A stretch of 64,000 nt of DNA. Origin: Chloroflexota bacterium (GTDB lineage Bacteria; Chloroflexota; Anaerolineae; Promineifilales; Promineifilaceae). Positions 51,208 to 60,922 of the stretch are shown one piece after another (position 1 is the first letter of the stretch; every line of letters begins with the position of its first letter). The DNA is taken from the NCBI GenBank assembly GCA_024277135.1, contig JAJRVV010000245.1:1-64000 (forward strand). Reading direction: 5' to 3'. A model generated the notes under the pieces. The model was not told the origin of the DNA. It was given only the letters and a program-made list of their open reading frames with translations, and ran no database searches. A program made the translations under genes and the position numbers.

Positions 51208-53316
51208 TTATTCTTCGAAGTACCACTGGGCCGGGATCATGGGGTAGGAGCGGTAGTAGTCGTAGCTTACCACTGTGTAAGGCCCAAAGTTGCGCAACGT
51301 GTTGTGGTGGATGATCGGCGTTTTAAGGTTTCCAGCAATCCCGATCTTCCACAGATTGTTTACGTGAATGTCAACAATCTGCTCACCCAGGGCGTCGCTT
51401 TCCGGCGACCCAAGCGGGTATTGGAGGAATTGGGCGACGATGTCGTAAAGTTCGATGACATCGGCCGGCGGCTCGATGCCGGAGGCGCCATCGGTGTTCA
51501 CCCATTCTTGCCACTGGTAGGCAATACCGGGGTTAAACGGCTCGCCAAACGGAGGCAGCAGCATCTCGGTGTTCAACACGATGATAGCCCCGGCCGTGCC
51601 GTCATACTTCCAGGTGAGTACATCGGCCTGATTCGAATTGGCGCGATCACGATACTCGTCAGAAGTCACTTCCTTGAGAACAGTGGAAATACCAACCGCT
51701 TCCCAGTAATCTTTGACCAATTCGTGGGTAGCCACCGGGCCGCCCTGATTGGCGAATTGAAGATCAAGCGTGAGGTCTGAGCCATCAAGCCGATCGCGGA
51801 AGCCGTCGCCGTCCACATCAACCAGACCCATATCGTCGAGCAGCGCGTTAGCTGCATCCGGATCATATTCGATGAAGGCAGTTTTGTGCTCTTCTGTGAC
51901 GAAGTTAACGGTATTCGGATCGGCCGGGGTGGCCTGGATTGGCTCAGCCTGACCGAGGTAGACCAACTCAACGATCTCGGCCCGGTTAATGGCTAAAGAC
52001 ATCGCCTGACGGAAGCGCAGATCATTAAAAATTTCGCGCATCCCTTCATCCGGGTGGTTCAAGTTAAAGCCGTAGAATACGGTGGCGCCAACACCGAAGC
52101 CCAGGTCAACAGTGTAGTTGCCGTTGGCCTCATTCTCTTTGTAGAGGGGGAAGTCCACGATGTCAATTGATTGCACTTTGTAGTCAACTTCACCGTTGGT
52201 GATTTTCAGGTTGCGAACTTCTGAGTCAGGAACGTACAGCTCGTCTTGTTCGTTGATGTAGGGCAGTTGGTTGCCGACAGTGTCAACCATGTAGAAGTAG
52301 GGGTTGGCAACCAGGCGGCGCCCTTCGGTGGTCTCTTCTACTAATATGTGCGATTCCAGCGTGGGCAGTACGTCATCCGCTTCGCCGCTTAACAATGGGG
52401 AGGGGGTGTCGGTCCAGTCGCTGTTGCCATAGTAGAGTTCGGCCACTTCGGGCAGGGTCATGCCTTCGGCCATTTTCTTTTCAAAGAAATGTTTTGGTTG
52501 GAAGGGTTGGATGTAGGTGGTGGCAAAGAAGTTCAGGATGCCGGGGGTTGGTACCGGGAAGGTGAATTTGATGGTTGTTTCATCAACGACTTCTACCTTC
52601 ATGGTATCATCGCCAAAGGCAGCCCAACCTGGTGTGTTGGGAAAAACGTCGGGGTTCAGAATCAACTCGTTCATCCAGAACTCAATGTCGGCCGAGGTGA
52701 ATGGTTCGCCATCAGACCATTTGTGGCCTTTACGCAGAAAAACGGTCAGTTCAGTGAAATCATCGTTCCATTCCCAATCTTTGGCCACGTTAGGCTCAAT
52801 CGTCACGTAATCATCGCTGAAGCGAACAAGATTCACGTGACGAACGCTCAAGAAGTCGGACGTACCCGCCTCGGTTGCGTTGGAAAGCGCATTGAATACG
52901 CCGCCGTACTTGCCGATCGCTTCGTAGGGTACGACGACCAGCGGTTCATCCGGCACGCGATCTTCTACCGGCGGCAGGTCAGGGTTATTGGTGATCTGGG
53001 CGTTTAGTTCGGCGATGGAGGGGTTCTCATGGAAGGCCATGGTACAACCGGCGGCAGCTTCGTAATCGGCTAATTCGTAGAGTCGCTCGAATTCACCAGC
53101 CGTAACGCCGGCGCGGTCGGCTATGGTCACGGCCGGACAGCCCTCACCCATCGTTTCATCAGGCGCCGCTGCTTCCGTAGGCGCTGCTTGTCCCTGATCG
53201 GAGGCGGGTTCTGCTGGTTCCGGGGTTGTTTGATCATCTGTCCCGCCACAGGCGACAAGAACCAAAGCCAGCAAGATAAATAGCGTGATAAGCCAATGCT
53301 TTCTATTTTTCTGCAT
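51208..53316 (-). CDS. oppA: Peptide ABC transporter substrate-binding lipoprotein OppA-like
   Basis: A 702-aa lipoprotein. The signal peptide ends in 'ILLALVLVACGG' and is followed by a Thr/Pro/Glu-rich linker. An ~80-residue N-terminal extension ('GEFERLYELADYEAAAGCTMAFHENPS') precedes the SBP_bac_5 fold: 'YGGVFNALSNATEAGT', 'WNDDFTELTVFLRKGHKWSDGEPFTSADIEFWMN', 'REIFNDLRFRQAMSLAINRAEIVELVYLG', 'DPDAANALLDDMGL'. It binds peptides or similar solutes outside the membrane and delivers them to OppBC. ATG 53316 follows 'agaaggagagaga'; the ORF-track extension is intergenic sequence. First gene of the opp operon. Confidence 0.92.
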   Translation of the reverse strand: MQKNRKHWLITLFILLALVLVACGGTDDQTTPEPAEPASDQGQAAPTEAAAPDETMGEGCPAVTIADRAGVTAGEFERLYELADYEAAAGCTMAFHENPSIAELNAQITNNPDLPPVEDRVPDEPLVVVPYEAIGKYGGVFNALSNATEAGTSDFLSVRHVNLVRFSDDYVTIEPNVAKDWEWNDDFTELTVFLRKGHKWSDGEPFTSADIEFWMNELILNPDVFPNTPGWAAFGDDTMKVEVVDETTIKFTFPVPTPGILNFFATTYIQPFQPKHFFEKKMAEGMTLPEVAELYYGNSDWTDTPSPLLSGEADDVLPTLESHILVEETTEGRRLVANPYFYMVDTVGNQLPYINEQDELYVPDSEVRNLKITNGEVDYKVQSIDIVDFPLYKENEANGNYTVDLGFGVGATVFYGFNLNHPDEGMREIFNDLRFRQAMSLAINRAEIVELVYLGQAEPIQATPADPNTVNFVTEEHKTAFIEYDPDAANALLDDMGLVDVDGDGFRDRLDGSDLTLDLQFANQGGPVATHELVKDYWEAVGISTVLKEVTSDEYRDRANSNQADVLTWKYDGTAGAIIVLNTEMLLPPFGEPFNPGIAYQWQEWVNTDGASGIEPPADVIELYDIVAQFLQYPLGSPESDALGEQIVDIHVNNLWKIGIAGNLKTPIIHHNTLRNFGPYTVVSYDYYRSYPMIPAQWYFEE

Positions 53317-53979
53317 TTCTCTCTCCTTCTGAGAATTTTTACTGTTCACCTGGGAGTTTGTCGGAAAAATTACAATAACAGCACGGATACGACGGATTCT
53401 CACGAGCAAAGCAAAGTCTGTGTCAATCCGGATCATCCGTGTCCCCATTCATTTGTTCTCCGATAGACTGTCAGGCATAAAACAACAAATAAGCTTTTAT
53501 GTTTCAGGCAACCGCCTGACGAATCAAACCATAAGCACCTTTCCTCCGTTAGATGACGTTTTCAATAACTCGCCATTAAACACAACACACAGGTTGTGCC
53601 GAACTGGGCCAATATCAGGCAAAATCAGGCAAAATTAGGTATTGTTGCTGTTGGGTGTCTGTGAGTATTGAAACTGTCCATAATTAGTTGATCCATGTTC
53701 TTTGGAGCCACGATTACAGCTAGTGTACATTGTGCCACCGCATATGACCAGTAATTCGGCCGCGCTGACACGGATCGTCGCGGCGCTTACACGGATCGTC
53801 TCGGCTGTAACACGGCATCTGGATACCTAACTTGTTGAATGGACTGCCTGCTATATTGGCTGTGAACCTGTCTCCGGGAAGGATATTATTCACGGATCGA
53901 ATTGGCTGGAGGAGGGATTATGACGATACTGATGGTACTGCTGGAGTCTGGCGAATTATAAAATCTTCTCTGGCGCGTG

Positions 53980-54000
53980 GGGCGATTTTCAAAATCGCCC
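53980..54000. repeat. GGGCGATTTT hairpin
   Basis: Perfect 10-bp arms gggcgatttt / aaaatcgccc with a one-base centre, followed by 'tac'. The same motif with 'cctac' after it occurs at 9453-9473. Confidence 0.6.
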
Positions 54001-54148
54001 TACACTGGAAAATTCAAAAAACGCCAGTGTCCAGGTACTATTCAACCGTCCTAAAATAGTACACTATCTCTGTAGTTTTCCAAAACGGCGGCGAATCAGC
54101 CGGAATTGACGTGGAAGCCCGGCTAAATTCGTATTGGGGAGGTGGTTT

Positions 54149-54202
54149 TGCGTCCTGCATCACGTGGTCGCTGATTCGACCCGGCGCGTGATGCAGGACG
54201 CA
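54149..54202 (-). terminator. Hairpin immediately downstream of rny
   Basis: Perfect 16-bp arms TGCGTCCTGCATCACG / CGTGATGCAGGACGCA with a 22-base loop, beginning six bases after the rny stop. There is no T-run, so it may protect the 3' end or act with Rho rather than be a classical terminator. Confidence 0.45.
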
Positions 54203-54208
54203 TTTGCT

Positions 54209-55744
54209 TTATTTGGCGAAGCCCACCGCCCGCGTCTCGCGGATAACGGTGACTTGAATTTGGCCGGGATATTGCATGCTGTCTTCGATGGACTTGGAGA
54301 TGTCTTTGGACAGCCGCATCGCGCCCAAATCGTCAATTTTACCAGGCTTGACCAGAATGCGAATTTCACGACCAGCCTGGAGGGCATAGGCGCTGTCCAC
54401 GCCGGGAAATGAGGCGGCGATTTCTTCCAGTGTGCGCACCCGTTTGATGTAATTTTCCAAACTTTCCCGGCGCGCGCCGGGACGGGCGCCGGAAATGGCG
54501 TCGGCGGCTTCTACAATGATGGCCTCGACCGTTTCTTGCTCGACTTCATGGTGATGGGAAGCGATAGCGTTGACGACTGTTGGGGGCACTCTGAATCGTT
54601 TCGCAAATTCTGCGCCCAGCATGGCGTGTGTGCCTTCCTGCTCATGGTCCATCGCTTTGCCCAGGTCGTGCAGCAGACCGCCCATTTTGGCAATTTCGAC
54701 ATTGGCGCCCAGTTCGGCGGCGAGTACGGCCGAAATTTTGGCGGCTTCCACGGCGTGATGAAGCTGGTTTTGACCGTAGGAGGTGCGGTATTTTAACCGA
54801 CCCAACATTTGTGTGATTTGGGGATGAAGGCCGTGTACGTTGGCTTCATAAGCAGCTTGTTCGCCGGCTTCTTTGATGACTTGATTCACTTCTTTCTGGG
54901 CGTCTTTGATCAGTTTTTCGATGCGGGCGGGATGGATACGGCCGTCCGTGATCAGTTTTTCCAGGGCGCGGCGGGCGACTTCACGGCGTACCGAATCAAA
55001 GCTGGAAACGGTGACGGCTTCCGGGGTATCATCCACCACGATGTCTACGCCGGCGGCCTGCTCAAAAGCGCGGATATTACGGCCGTTTCGACCAATAATC
55101 CGCCCTTTCATCTCTTCCTTGGGCAGCGGCACCACCGACACCGTGATTTCAGCCACCTGATCGGACGCCACCCGCTGGATAGCCATCGCTACCAGTTTGC
55201 GCGCTTTGACTTCGGCCATTTCTCGCGCCTCGTCTTCTACTTCGCGCATGATGCGGGCCATGTCTTGCCGGGATTCTTTTTCCACATCGTCCAGAAGCAC
55301 TCTTTTGGCCTCTTCTGTTGACATGCTGGCTACTTTTTCCAACTGCTGCCGATGTTCATGGGTGATTTGATCTAATTCATTTTGACGGCGATCCAGACGG
55401 CTTTGCCGTTTGTTGAGTATTTTTTCCCGTTGTTCCAGCTTTTTTGCCTGCCCATCTAATTTTTCGCCGCGCCGGTCAATGCGCTCTTCTGTCCGGGACA
55501 AATCCTGGTAGCGGCGTTCGATTACTTTTTCGGCCTCGCTCCGAATTTGTTTGCTTTCGCGTAAGGCGATGTTATGAATATTCTCCGCTTCTTTTTCTGC
55601 GGCTGCTTTTCTCTCTTCAGTTTCTCTTTGTAAAGTGGCATAGGCTTGCTCAGTTTTGGGGCGGGTGATGAAGTAAACCGCGACCGCGGCTACAACGCCG
55701 CCTATGAGCAAACCGGCCACAATGCCGATCAATAATTGTTGCAT
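54209..55744 (-). CDS. rny: Ribonuclease Y
   Basis: A 511-aa membrane-anchored endoribonuclease that initiates mRNA decay. N-terminal transmembrane helix '[23 protein letters not shown]', a long charged coiled coil (~30-200) with many Arg/Glu/Gln, a KH RNA-binding domain ('[33 protein letters not shown]'), and an HD domain ('[24 protein letters not shown]', '[14 protein letters not shown]') with the metal-binding HD pair. Length and order match the family. It lies 13 bases after recX, in the recA-recX-rny order seen in several Gram-positive-type lineages. Confidence 0.97.
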   Translation of the reverse strand: MQQLLIGIVAGLLIGGVVAAVAVYFITRPKTEQAYATLQRETEERKAAAEKEAENIHNIALRESKQIRSEAEKVIERRYQDLSRTEERIDRRGEKLDGQAKKLEQREKILNKRQSRLDRRQNELDQITHEHRQQLEKVASMSTEEAKRVLLDDVEKESRQDMARIMREVEDEAREMAEVKARKLVAMAIQRVASDQVAEITVSVVPLPKEEMKGRIIGRNGRNIRAFEQAAGVDIVVDDTPEAVTVSSFDSVRREVARRALEKLITDGRIHPARIEKLIKDAQKEVNQVIKEAGEQAAYEANVHGLHPQITQMLGRLKYRTSYGQNQLHHAVEAAKISAVLAAELGANVEIAKMGGLLHDLGKAMDHEQEGTHAMLGAEFAKRFRVPPTVVNAIASHHHEVEQETVEAIIVEAADAISGARPGARRESLENYIKRVRTLEEIAASFPGVDSAYALQAGREIRILVKPGKIDDLGAMRLSKDISKSIEDSMQYPGQIQVTVIRETRAVGFAK

Positions 55745-55757
55745 TGTCTAACTCCTT

Positions 55758-56420
55758 TCATTTGTGACGGCCGCCCACATTTTCCAGTTCATCGCTTTCC
55801 TGAACGGCTTGCCACATTTCTTCACTGATTTGTTTGATAAGTCCATAATGAAATCCGCGCCGCTGCAAAAAGCCGCCCAGCTTGACGCAAAATGATTCTT
55901 CCGATAAATGTAAGCGGGCCAGTTGTGTCGCCTTTTTCTGTGCTGCCCGGCGCGCAGCCGCTTCTTCATCCACATCGGACAGGACGGCGTCAATGATCTC
56001 CCGGCTGATCCCTTTTTGTTGCAGTTCGTGCCGCAGCGCCAGGCGGCTGCGCGGCTTAAACGTTTCTCGCTGCTCCACCCAATAGCGGGCGAAGGTTTCA
56101 TCATCGAGCAGGTCAACCGCCATCAATCGGACAATGACGGTTTGAATGATGTCGTCAGCATACCCTTTTGGGCGTAAGTTCCGCTCTATTTCGGCAGCGC
56201 TGCGCGGACGATAGCTGAGCAATCGCAAAGCGGCTTGCCGCGCCTGCTCAACCGCCTCTTTTTGTTCAAGTTGTTCGATGTCGGCCGGCGTTAGTTCCTG
56301 ACCGATTTTGAGACCCTGCGCGGTAACGGCTGTAATCCCAAAAGCAAATTCCCCGTCCAAAAAAATACTAATCCGGGAGCGATTCTTTTTTTGCTGTGTC
56401 AGCGCCGTAATTTTGCCCAT
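55758..56420 (-). CDS. recX: RecA regulatory protein RecX
   Basis: A 220-aa protein that binds RecA filaments and modulates recombination. An N-terminal strand-rich segment ('ISIFLDGEFAFGITAVTAQGLKIGQEL') is followed by RecX three-helix repeats: 'RQAALRLLSYRPRSAAEIERNLRPKGYADDIIQTVIVRLMAVDLLDDETFARYWVEQRE' and 'LRHELQQKGISREIIDAVL'. ATG 56420 gives the usual N-terminus; the longer ORF start would add 26 residues with no family match. It sits 256 bases downstream of recA on the same strand and 13 bases before rny. Confidence 0.93.
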   Translation of the reverse strand: MGKITALTQQKKNRSRISIFLDGEFAFGITAVTAQGLKIGQELTPADIEQLEQKEAVEQARQAALRLLSYRPRSAAEIERNLRPKGYADDIIQTVIVRLMAVDLLDDETFARYWVEQRETFKPRSRLALRHELQQKGISREIIDAVLSDVDEEAAARRAAQKKATQLARLHLSEESFCVKLGGFLQRRGFHYGLIKQISEEMWQAVQESDELENVGGRHK

Positions 56421-56676
56421 AATAAAAAAACCGCAGCATAAAACATGCCACGGCCGTTGATCGGGAATACGCCTAATAGCAACCCGCAGGTTGCTCAAAC
56501 CAGGTTGTAGATTTGCTCAGTTTAACGGTTGGCCTCAAGGCAAACCGAAAGGCGTAAAAATTTGCTGATTCTGGAAACAACCAGAGTGAATGGGCGGCCG
56601 TTTCCAATCAAAAGCCCGAACAGTACAGGTTATAGCCTGTAAAGCCAGTGGCACATCAAAAGGCGAGAGTGATTGT

Positions 56677-57696
56677 TTAATCAGCCTCAGCCGGACGTGC
56701 CAAAGCCGGCAACCCCGCTTGTTGGCGAACCAGGTCTTCCAGTTCGGCGAGCATTGCCGGATTCTCGGCCAGGAACCGCTTCGCATTTTCGCGGCCCTGA
56801 CCTAGAAGCGTTTCCCCATAGCGAAAAAAAGCGCCTCGTTTCGTGATGAGTTCGTAATCTACCGCCAGGTCCAAAACATCGCCTGTTCTGGACACCCCTT
56901 CGTTATACATGATGTCAAATTCGCACTGGGTGAAAGGCGGGGCCACTTTATTTTTCTTGACTTTGATCCGGGTGCGATTGCCGGTGACTTCGCCGCCAGC
57001 TTTGATAGCGCTAATGCGGCGAATATCCATTCGCACAGATGCGTAAAATTTGAGAGCGTTGCCGCCAGTTGTCGTCTCCGGGCTGCCAAACATGACGCCA
57101 ATTTTAGAGCGGAGTTGATTGGTGAAAATGACGATGGTGTTCGTCTGCTTGATAATGCCAGACAATTTTCGCAAAGCCTGAGACATCAACCGGGCTTGCA
57201 GTCCCATATGGGAATCGCCCATCTCCCCCTCAATTTCTGCGCGAGGAACCAGCGCGGCCACCGAATCCACCACCACCACATCCATGGTGCCAGACCGGAT
57301 CAGCGCCTCTGCAATTTCCAGGGCTTGTTCGCCGGTGTCGGGCTGGGAGACGTATAGATTATTTATGTCAACCCCGCATTTTTCGGCATAGCCGGGATCA
57401 AGGGCGTGTTCCATATCAATAAAGGCGCAAAGGCCGCCCATTTTTTGGGCTTCGGCGATGATGTGCTGGCAAATCGTGGTTTTACCCGACGATTCCGGCC
57501 CATAAATTTCAACGACACGGCCGCGCGGTACGCCGCCAACGCCGAGGGCGATGTCTAATGACAACGTGCCGGTGGGGATGGCTTCCACCTGGAGGTGCGA
57601 CGCCTCGCCCAAACGCATGATGACGCCCTCGCCAAATCGTTTGGTGAGAGAAGCCAATGTGTTTTCGAGCATACGGTCCCGATTGTTTTTGCTCAT
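56677..57696 (-). CDS. recA: Recombinase RecA
   Basis: A 339-aa ATP-dependent strand-exchange protein for homologous recombination and SOS induction. Walker A 'GPESSGKTT', '[44 protein letters not shown]', Walker B region '[40 protein letters not shown]', DNA-binding loop 2 '[29 protein letters not shown]'. The acidic C-terminal tail is short. A 9-bp inverted repeat AGAAACTTG/CAAGTTTCT lies in the upstream region (57737-57773) and is a candidate operator. Confidence 0.98.
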   Translation of the reverse strand: MSKNNRDRMLENTLASLTKRFGEGVIMRLGEASHLQVEAIPTGTLSLDIALGVGGVPRGRVVEIYGPESSGKTTICQHIIAEAQKMGGLCAFIDMEHALDPGYAEKCGVDINNLYVSQPDTGEQALEIAEALIRSGTMDVVVVDSVAALVPRAEIEGEMGDSHMGLQARLMSQALRKLSGIIKQTNTIVIFTNQLRSKIGVMFGSPETTTGGNALKFYASVRMDIRRISAIKAGGEVTGNRTRIKVKKNKVAPPFTQCEFDIMYNEGVSRTGDVLDLAVDYELITKRGAFFRYGETLLGQGRENAKRFLAENPAMLAELEDLVRQQAGLPALARPAEAD

Positions 57697-57736
57697 AAGC
57701 GCCCTGATGGATTAGCGGTCTGTCTTAATTATTCTC

Positions 57737-57773
57737 AGAAACTTGCGCGGTTTGTAGATTCCTCCAAGTTTCT
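57737..57773. promoter_or_regulatory. Inverted repeat upstream of recA, possible operator
   Basis: Perfect 9-bp arms AGAAACTTG (57737-57745) and CAAGTTTCT (57765-57773), 19 bases apart, in the divergent region between recA and the GNAT gene. They could bind a repressor or simply form a hairpin. They do not match the Gram-positive LexA box consensus. Confidence 0.35.
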
Positions 57774-57796
57774 ATTTTATTATTGGTTATGTAGTG

Positions 57797-57802
57797 TACA
57801 AT
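57797..57802 (+). promoter_or_regulatory. -10 box TACAAT, six bases before the GNAT gene ATG
   Basis: TACAAT, then AGCGTT, then ATG 57809. No ribosome binding site. A -35 box is not evident. Confidence 0.4.
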
Positions 57803-57808
57803 AGCGTT

Positions 57809-58723
57809 ATGGAAATGGCAAACCAGCAAAAACCAGCTTTTCTGCTCAAAAACATTCGCATAGCCAGTAAGTCGGATGCGCCTCAAATCACTCAGCTTTT
57901 ACAACGTTCCGTCTATTCTGATTGGCATGTGGATTGGCGGCTGCCGGGAGATTGGATTGGGCGGAAAGGGTTTGTGCTGCTGTCGGCAAATGGCGGTGCG
58001 CCGCCGCGTCCTTTCCGCTCTGGCCGCGCTGCTGATTTGCTGGGATGTTTGGCGGTCACGGCCGATCCACCGCCGGCGGCCTGGGTGCGGGTGGTGGGAT
58101 TGTTGGACGTGATACGGCCGTTTCCCGCATTAGGAGCCATGTTTGAACGGGTGACGGCGAATTTGCGGGGCACGGCCGTCACTGAAATCAATTGGTTGGT
58201 CACCCACTCCTGGCCCATCGTTTATTTGCCGGTGATGGGGTTTGCCCTAACCAATCATATTGAGACCTATCGCAAAGACGGCATGGCGATGCCGCCCATC
58301 GAATCCGTGCCCGGTCTCACCTTTCGCCCGGCAGCGTTGGCTGATATGACGCTGCTGGCTGAGATTGAGACCGAAGGCTTTGCCCCCCGCTGGCGGTACA
58401 GCGCAGAGTCTCTCCGGTTGGCCCATTCGCAAGCGTTCTCTTTTGAGGTGGCGCTGCTGGATGGCGTGTTGGTTGGTTACCAACTGAGTACGCCGACGAA
58501 AATGGGGGCGCATCTGGCGCGGTTGGTGGTACGGCTGTGGCTGCACGGCCGTGGCGTCGGTTCCGCCTTGTTGGCGCAGGCCATTCACGGCTATCAGGCT
58601 CGCGGGCTGACGCATGTGACGCTGAACACGCAAGTTGATAACAAGCCATCACAGAACCTTTACCGAAAATTCGGCTTTGTCCCCACTGGCGAAAGAACCC
58701 CCGTCTGGACAAAGCAGTTGTAA
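57809..58723 (+). CDS. GNAT-family N-acetyltransferase (tandem GNAT)
   Basis: A ~304-aa protein with two GNAT folds. The N-terminal one is 'RIASKSDAPQITQLLQRSVYSDWHVDWRLPGDWIG', with a degenerate acetyl-CoA site. The C-terminal one ('LTFRPAALADMTLLAEIETEGFAPRWRYSAESLRLA', 'AHLARLVVRLWLHGRGVGSALLAQAIHGYQARG', 'VTLNTQVDNKPSQNLYRKFGFVPTGERTPVW') keeps the R-x-x-G-x-G/A acetyl-CoA loop as 'GRGVGSA'. The substrate cannot be deduced. ATG 57809 has a -10 box TACAAT six bases upstream and no ribosome binding site, so it is probably leaderless; the ORF-track GTG start would lie upstream of the predicted transcription start. First gene of a plus-strand run. Confidence 0.88.
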   Translation: MEMANQQKPAFLLKNIRIASKSDAPQITQLLQRSVYSDWHVDWRLPGDWIGRKGFVLLSANGGAPPRPFRSGRAADLLGCLAVTADPPPAAWVRVVGLLDVIRPFPALGAMFERVTANLRGTAVTEINWLVTHSWPIVYLPVMGFALTNHIETYRKDGMAMPPIESVPGLTFRPAALADMTLLAEIETEGFAPRWRYSAESLRLAHSQAFSFEVALLDGVLVGYQLSTPTKMGAHLARLVVRLWLHGRGVGSALLAQAIHGYQARGLTHVTLNTQVDNKPSQNLYRKFGFVPTGERTPVWTKQL

Positions 58724-58741
58724 TCAAATTTGGAGGCGATA

Positions 58742-59386
58742 ATGAGCGATTTACCGACCGTCCATATCCCGGAAGATGCGCCTTACGTGAATGCGCTTTT
58801 TTTGCAAATGCTGCGCGGCATTGAAGAGGTACTTGGCGAAAACGGGTTGAATGCGGTGCTGCGCTCAAGCGGTTTGGCCCGGTACATCGGCAATCCGCCG
58901 GAAAACAATCTGGAAAGCGATATCTTGGCCCGCGAATATGCCCGCTTGAATGAAGCGATTGAAGAATTCACCGGCCGGGCTGGCAAAGGGATGCTGCGCC
59001 GGATTGGCCGCGCCTCTTTTCAGTGGGGGATGCGTGAGCAAGCGGCCGTGATGGGATTGGCTGGCATCGCTCTCAAAGCCCTGCCCCAGCGTTTGCGTAA
59101 ACGCGCCATCTTGCTAGGCTTACGCAAAGGGCTGATGGATGTGGTCGAATTTGGCAAAGTGGATGTCAAGTACGAAGGCGGCGTCATGATTTACACCGAT
59201 TACGCCTGCACCATTTGCCATACCCGGCACAGCGACCACCCGATTTGCCACCTTTATGTGGGCACGCTGGGAGAAGCGATGACCTTTGCCACCGGGAAGG
59301 ATGCCCGTGAATTTGATATTGTAGAGACCCACTGCCGGGCGCAAGGGCATGATTATTGCCGCTTTGAAATCCGGGATAGACAATGA
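58742..59386 (+). CDS. V4R-domain protein
   Basis: A 214-aa protein ending in a V4R (4-vinyl reductase) domain: 'GVMIYTDYACTICHTRHSDHPICHLYVGTLGEAMTFATGKDAREFDIVETHCRAQGHDYCRFEI'. The Cys/His positions (CTIC, H, CH, THC, YC) match the small-molecule/zinc-binding family found in hydrocarbon-binding sensors and bacteriochlorophyll reductase accessory proteins. The N-terminal ~100 residues are helical ('LFLQMLRGIEEVLGENGLNAVLRSSGL'), also family-typical. The ligand is unknown. A 'ggaggcgata' site precedes ATG 58742. It follows the GNAT gene by 18 bases. Confidence 0.85.
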   Translation: MSDLPTVHIPEDAPYVNALFLQMLRGIEEVLGENGLNAVLRSSGLARYIGNPPENNLESDILAREYARLNEAIEEFTGRAGKGMLRRIGRASFQWGMREQAAVMGLAGIALKALPQRLRKRAILLGLRKGLMDVVEFGKVDVKYEGGVMIYTDYACTICHTRHSDHPICHLYVGTLGEAMTFATGKDAREFDIVETHCRAQGHDYCRFEIRDRQ

Positions 59387-59395
59387 GAGGGACAG

Positions 59396-59698
59396 ATGGC
59401 GCGTTATGAAGTGAGCCAAACCCAATTGGCGGCAGCGATGGCGGGATTACCCGGCTGGACAGTCGTTGACGGCAAATTACATAAGGGTTTCAAGTTTTCC
59501 ACATTTGCCGCGGCGATGGGTTGGATGATGGCCGTTTCGATCATTGCCGATAAAATGGATCATCATCCAGAATGGGCCAACGTATACAATCGCGTTACTG
59601 TCAATCTGGCGACGCATGATTTGGGGGACGTGATCAGCAATTGGGATGTTGAGTTGGCTCAGAAAATGGATGAGTTTGCCAAAGGGTACACATTGTGA
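59396..59698 (+). CDS. Pterin-4-alpha-carbinolamine dehydratase
   Basis: A 100-aa protein of the PCD/DCoH family, which dehydrates 4a-hydroxytetrahydropterin to recycle the pterin cofactor. '[78 protein letters not shown]' includes the active-site 'HHPEW' and the downstream 'T.D.GG.T..D' region in the variant '[12 protein letters not shown]'. No aromatic amino acid hydroxylase gene is in the window, so the partner is unknown; some bacterial members act in molybdopterin or other metabolism. It lies nine bases after the V4R gene. Confidence 0.93.
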   Translation: MARYEVSQTQLAAAMAGLPGWTVVDGKLHKGFKFSTFAAAMGWMMAVSIIADKMDHHPEWANVYNRVTVNLATHDLGDVISNWDVELAQKMDEFAKGYTL

Positions 59699-59705
59699 GG
59701 TGATT

Positions 59706-60911
59706 ATGTTGAAACCAACTTTCAAATGGGCAGATCCGATGCTGCTTAACGAACAGTTAACTGGCGAAGAAAGAATGATTCGCGACTCCGCCAGGGAATT
59801 TTGCCAGAAGCAGTTGATGCCCCGCGTGTTGGAGGCCAACCGTCATGAAACGTTTGACCGCCAGATTTTTAATGAGATGGGGGAAATGGGGCTTTTGGGC
59901 GTGACATTACCGGAAGCGTATGGCGCAGCGGGCTTGAACGCTGTCTGCTACGGTCTCATCGCCAGAGAAGTGGAACGGGTGGACAGCGGCTATCGCAGCG
60001 CCATGAGCGTACAAAGCTCCTTGGTCATGTACCCCATCTACACCTATGGCAGCGAAGCCCAGCGGCAAAAGTATCTGCCCAAACTGGCCAGCGGTGAATG
60101 GGTGGGTTGTTTTGGTCTCACCGAACCCAATCATGGCAGCGATCCAGGCAGCATGGAAACCCGCGCCAAAAAGACGGCCAATGGCTGGATTCTACACGGC
60201 AACAAGATGTGGATCACCAATTCATCTATCGCCGACGTATTTGTGGTTTGGGCCAAAGCGTATGGGCACGGCGGCGAAAATGGGGACAAGGACGGGGACA
60301 TTCGCGGTTTTATTTTGGAGAAGGGGATGGCGGGGTTGAGCGCGCCCAAAATCGAAGGGAAATTCAGCTTGCGCGCCAGCGTCACCGGCGAGATCGTGAT
60401 GGACGAGGTGTTTGTGCCAGACGAAAATCTACTGCCCGATGTGAAAGGGTTGAAGGGGCCGTTTGGCTGTTTGAACAAGGCGCGTTATGGCATTGCCTGG
60501 GGCGCTTTGGGCGCGGCCGAATTTTGCTGGCACGCGGCTCGTCAATATACGTTGGATCGCATTCAGTTTGGCCGACCGTTAGCCGCCACCCAACTGATCC
60601 AGCTCAAACTAGCCAACATGATGACTGAGATCGCGTTGGGGCTGCAAGGCGCTTTACGGGTCGGCCGTCTCATGGATGAAGGGAAGGCGACGCCGGAAAT
60701 GGTCTCTCTGGTCAAGCGGAACTCCTGCGGCAAAGCGCTAGACATCGCCCGCATGGCGCGTGACATGCACGGGGGCAATGGTATTTCTGACGAATTCCAC
60801 GTGATCCGCCATGTGATGAACCTGGAATCAGTCAACACCTATGAAGGAACCCACGACATCCATGCGCTTATCCTGGGACGGGCGCAGACCGGGATTCAAG
60901 CCTTCAAGTGA
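59706..60911 (+). CDS. Acyl-CoA dehydrogenase, glutaryl-CoA dehydrogenase-like
   Basis: A 401-aa FAD-dependent dehydrogenase. '[61 protein letters not shown]', '[60 protein letters not shown]', '[16 protein letters not shown]' and the C-terminal catalytic Glu in '[25 protein letters not shown]' match glutaryl-CoA dehydrogenase most closely. It would act in lysine/tryptophan or benzoate-type degradation, but no other gene of those routes is adjacent. ATG 59706 is chosen; the longer ORF overlaps the dehydratase gene. It overlaps or abuts the lipid kinase gene. Confidence 0.93.
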   Translation: MLKPTFKWADPMLLNEQLTGEERMIRDSAREFCQKQLMPRVLEANRHETFDRQIFNEMGEMGLLGVTLPEAYGAAGLNAVCYGLIAREVERVDSGYRSAMSVQSSLVMYPIYTYGSEAQRQKYLPKLASGEWVGCFGLTEPNHGSDPGSMETRAKKTANGWILHGNKMWITNSSIADVFVVWAKAYGHGGENGDKDGDIRGFILEKGMAGLSAPKIEGKFSLRASVTGEIVMDEVFVPDENLLPDVKGLKGPFGCLNKARYGIAWGALGAAEFCWHAARQYTLDRIQFGRPLAATQLIQLKLANMMTEIALGLQGALRVGRLMDEGKATPEMVSLVKRNSCGKALDIARMARDMHGGNGISDEFHVIRHVMNLESVNTYEGTHDIHALILGRAQTGIQAFK

Positions 60912-60922
60912 TGGAGTCACCC

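Larger units (their letters stand above)
53317..54208. other. Gene-free, repeat-rich gap between rny and oppA
   Basis: No convincing gene in ~890 bases. It holds a 21-bp tandem repeat of about 2.5 units at 53763-53815 (unit 'cgctgacacggatcgtcgcgg'), a GGGCGATTTT-C-AAAATCGCCC hairpin at 53980-54000, and the rny 3' hairpin at 54149-54202. The oppA promoter should lie at its left end, but I cannot point to convincing boxes. Confidence 0.6.

Noticed and set aside
53832-54059. 75-aa plus-strand ORF in the rny-oppA gap
   Set aside because: No ribosome binding site, no promoter, and part of it is the GGGCGATTTT hairpin.
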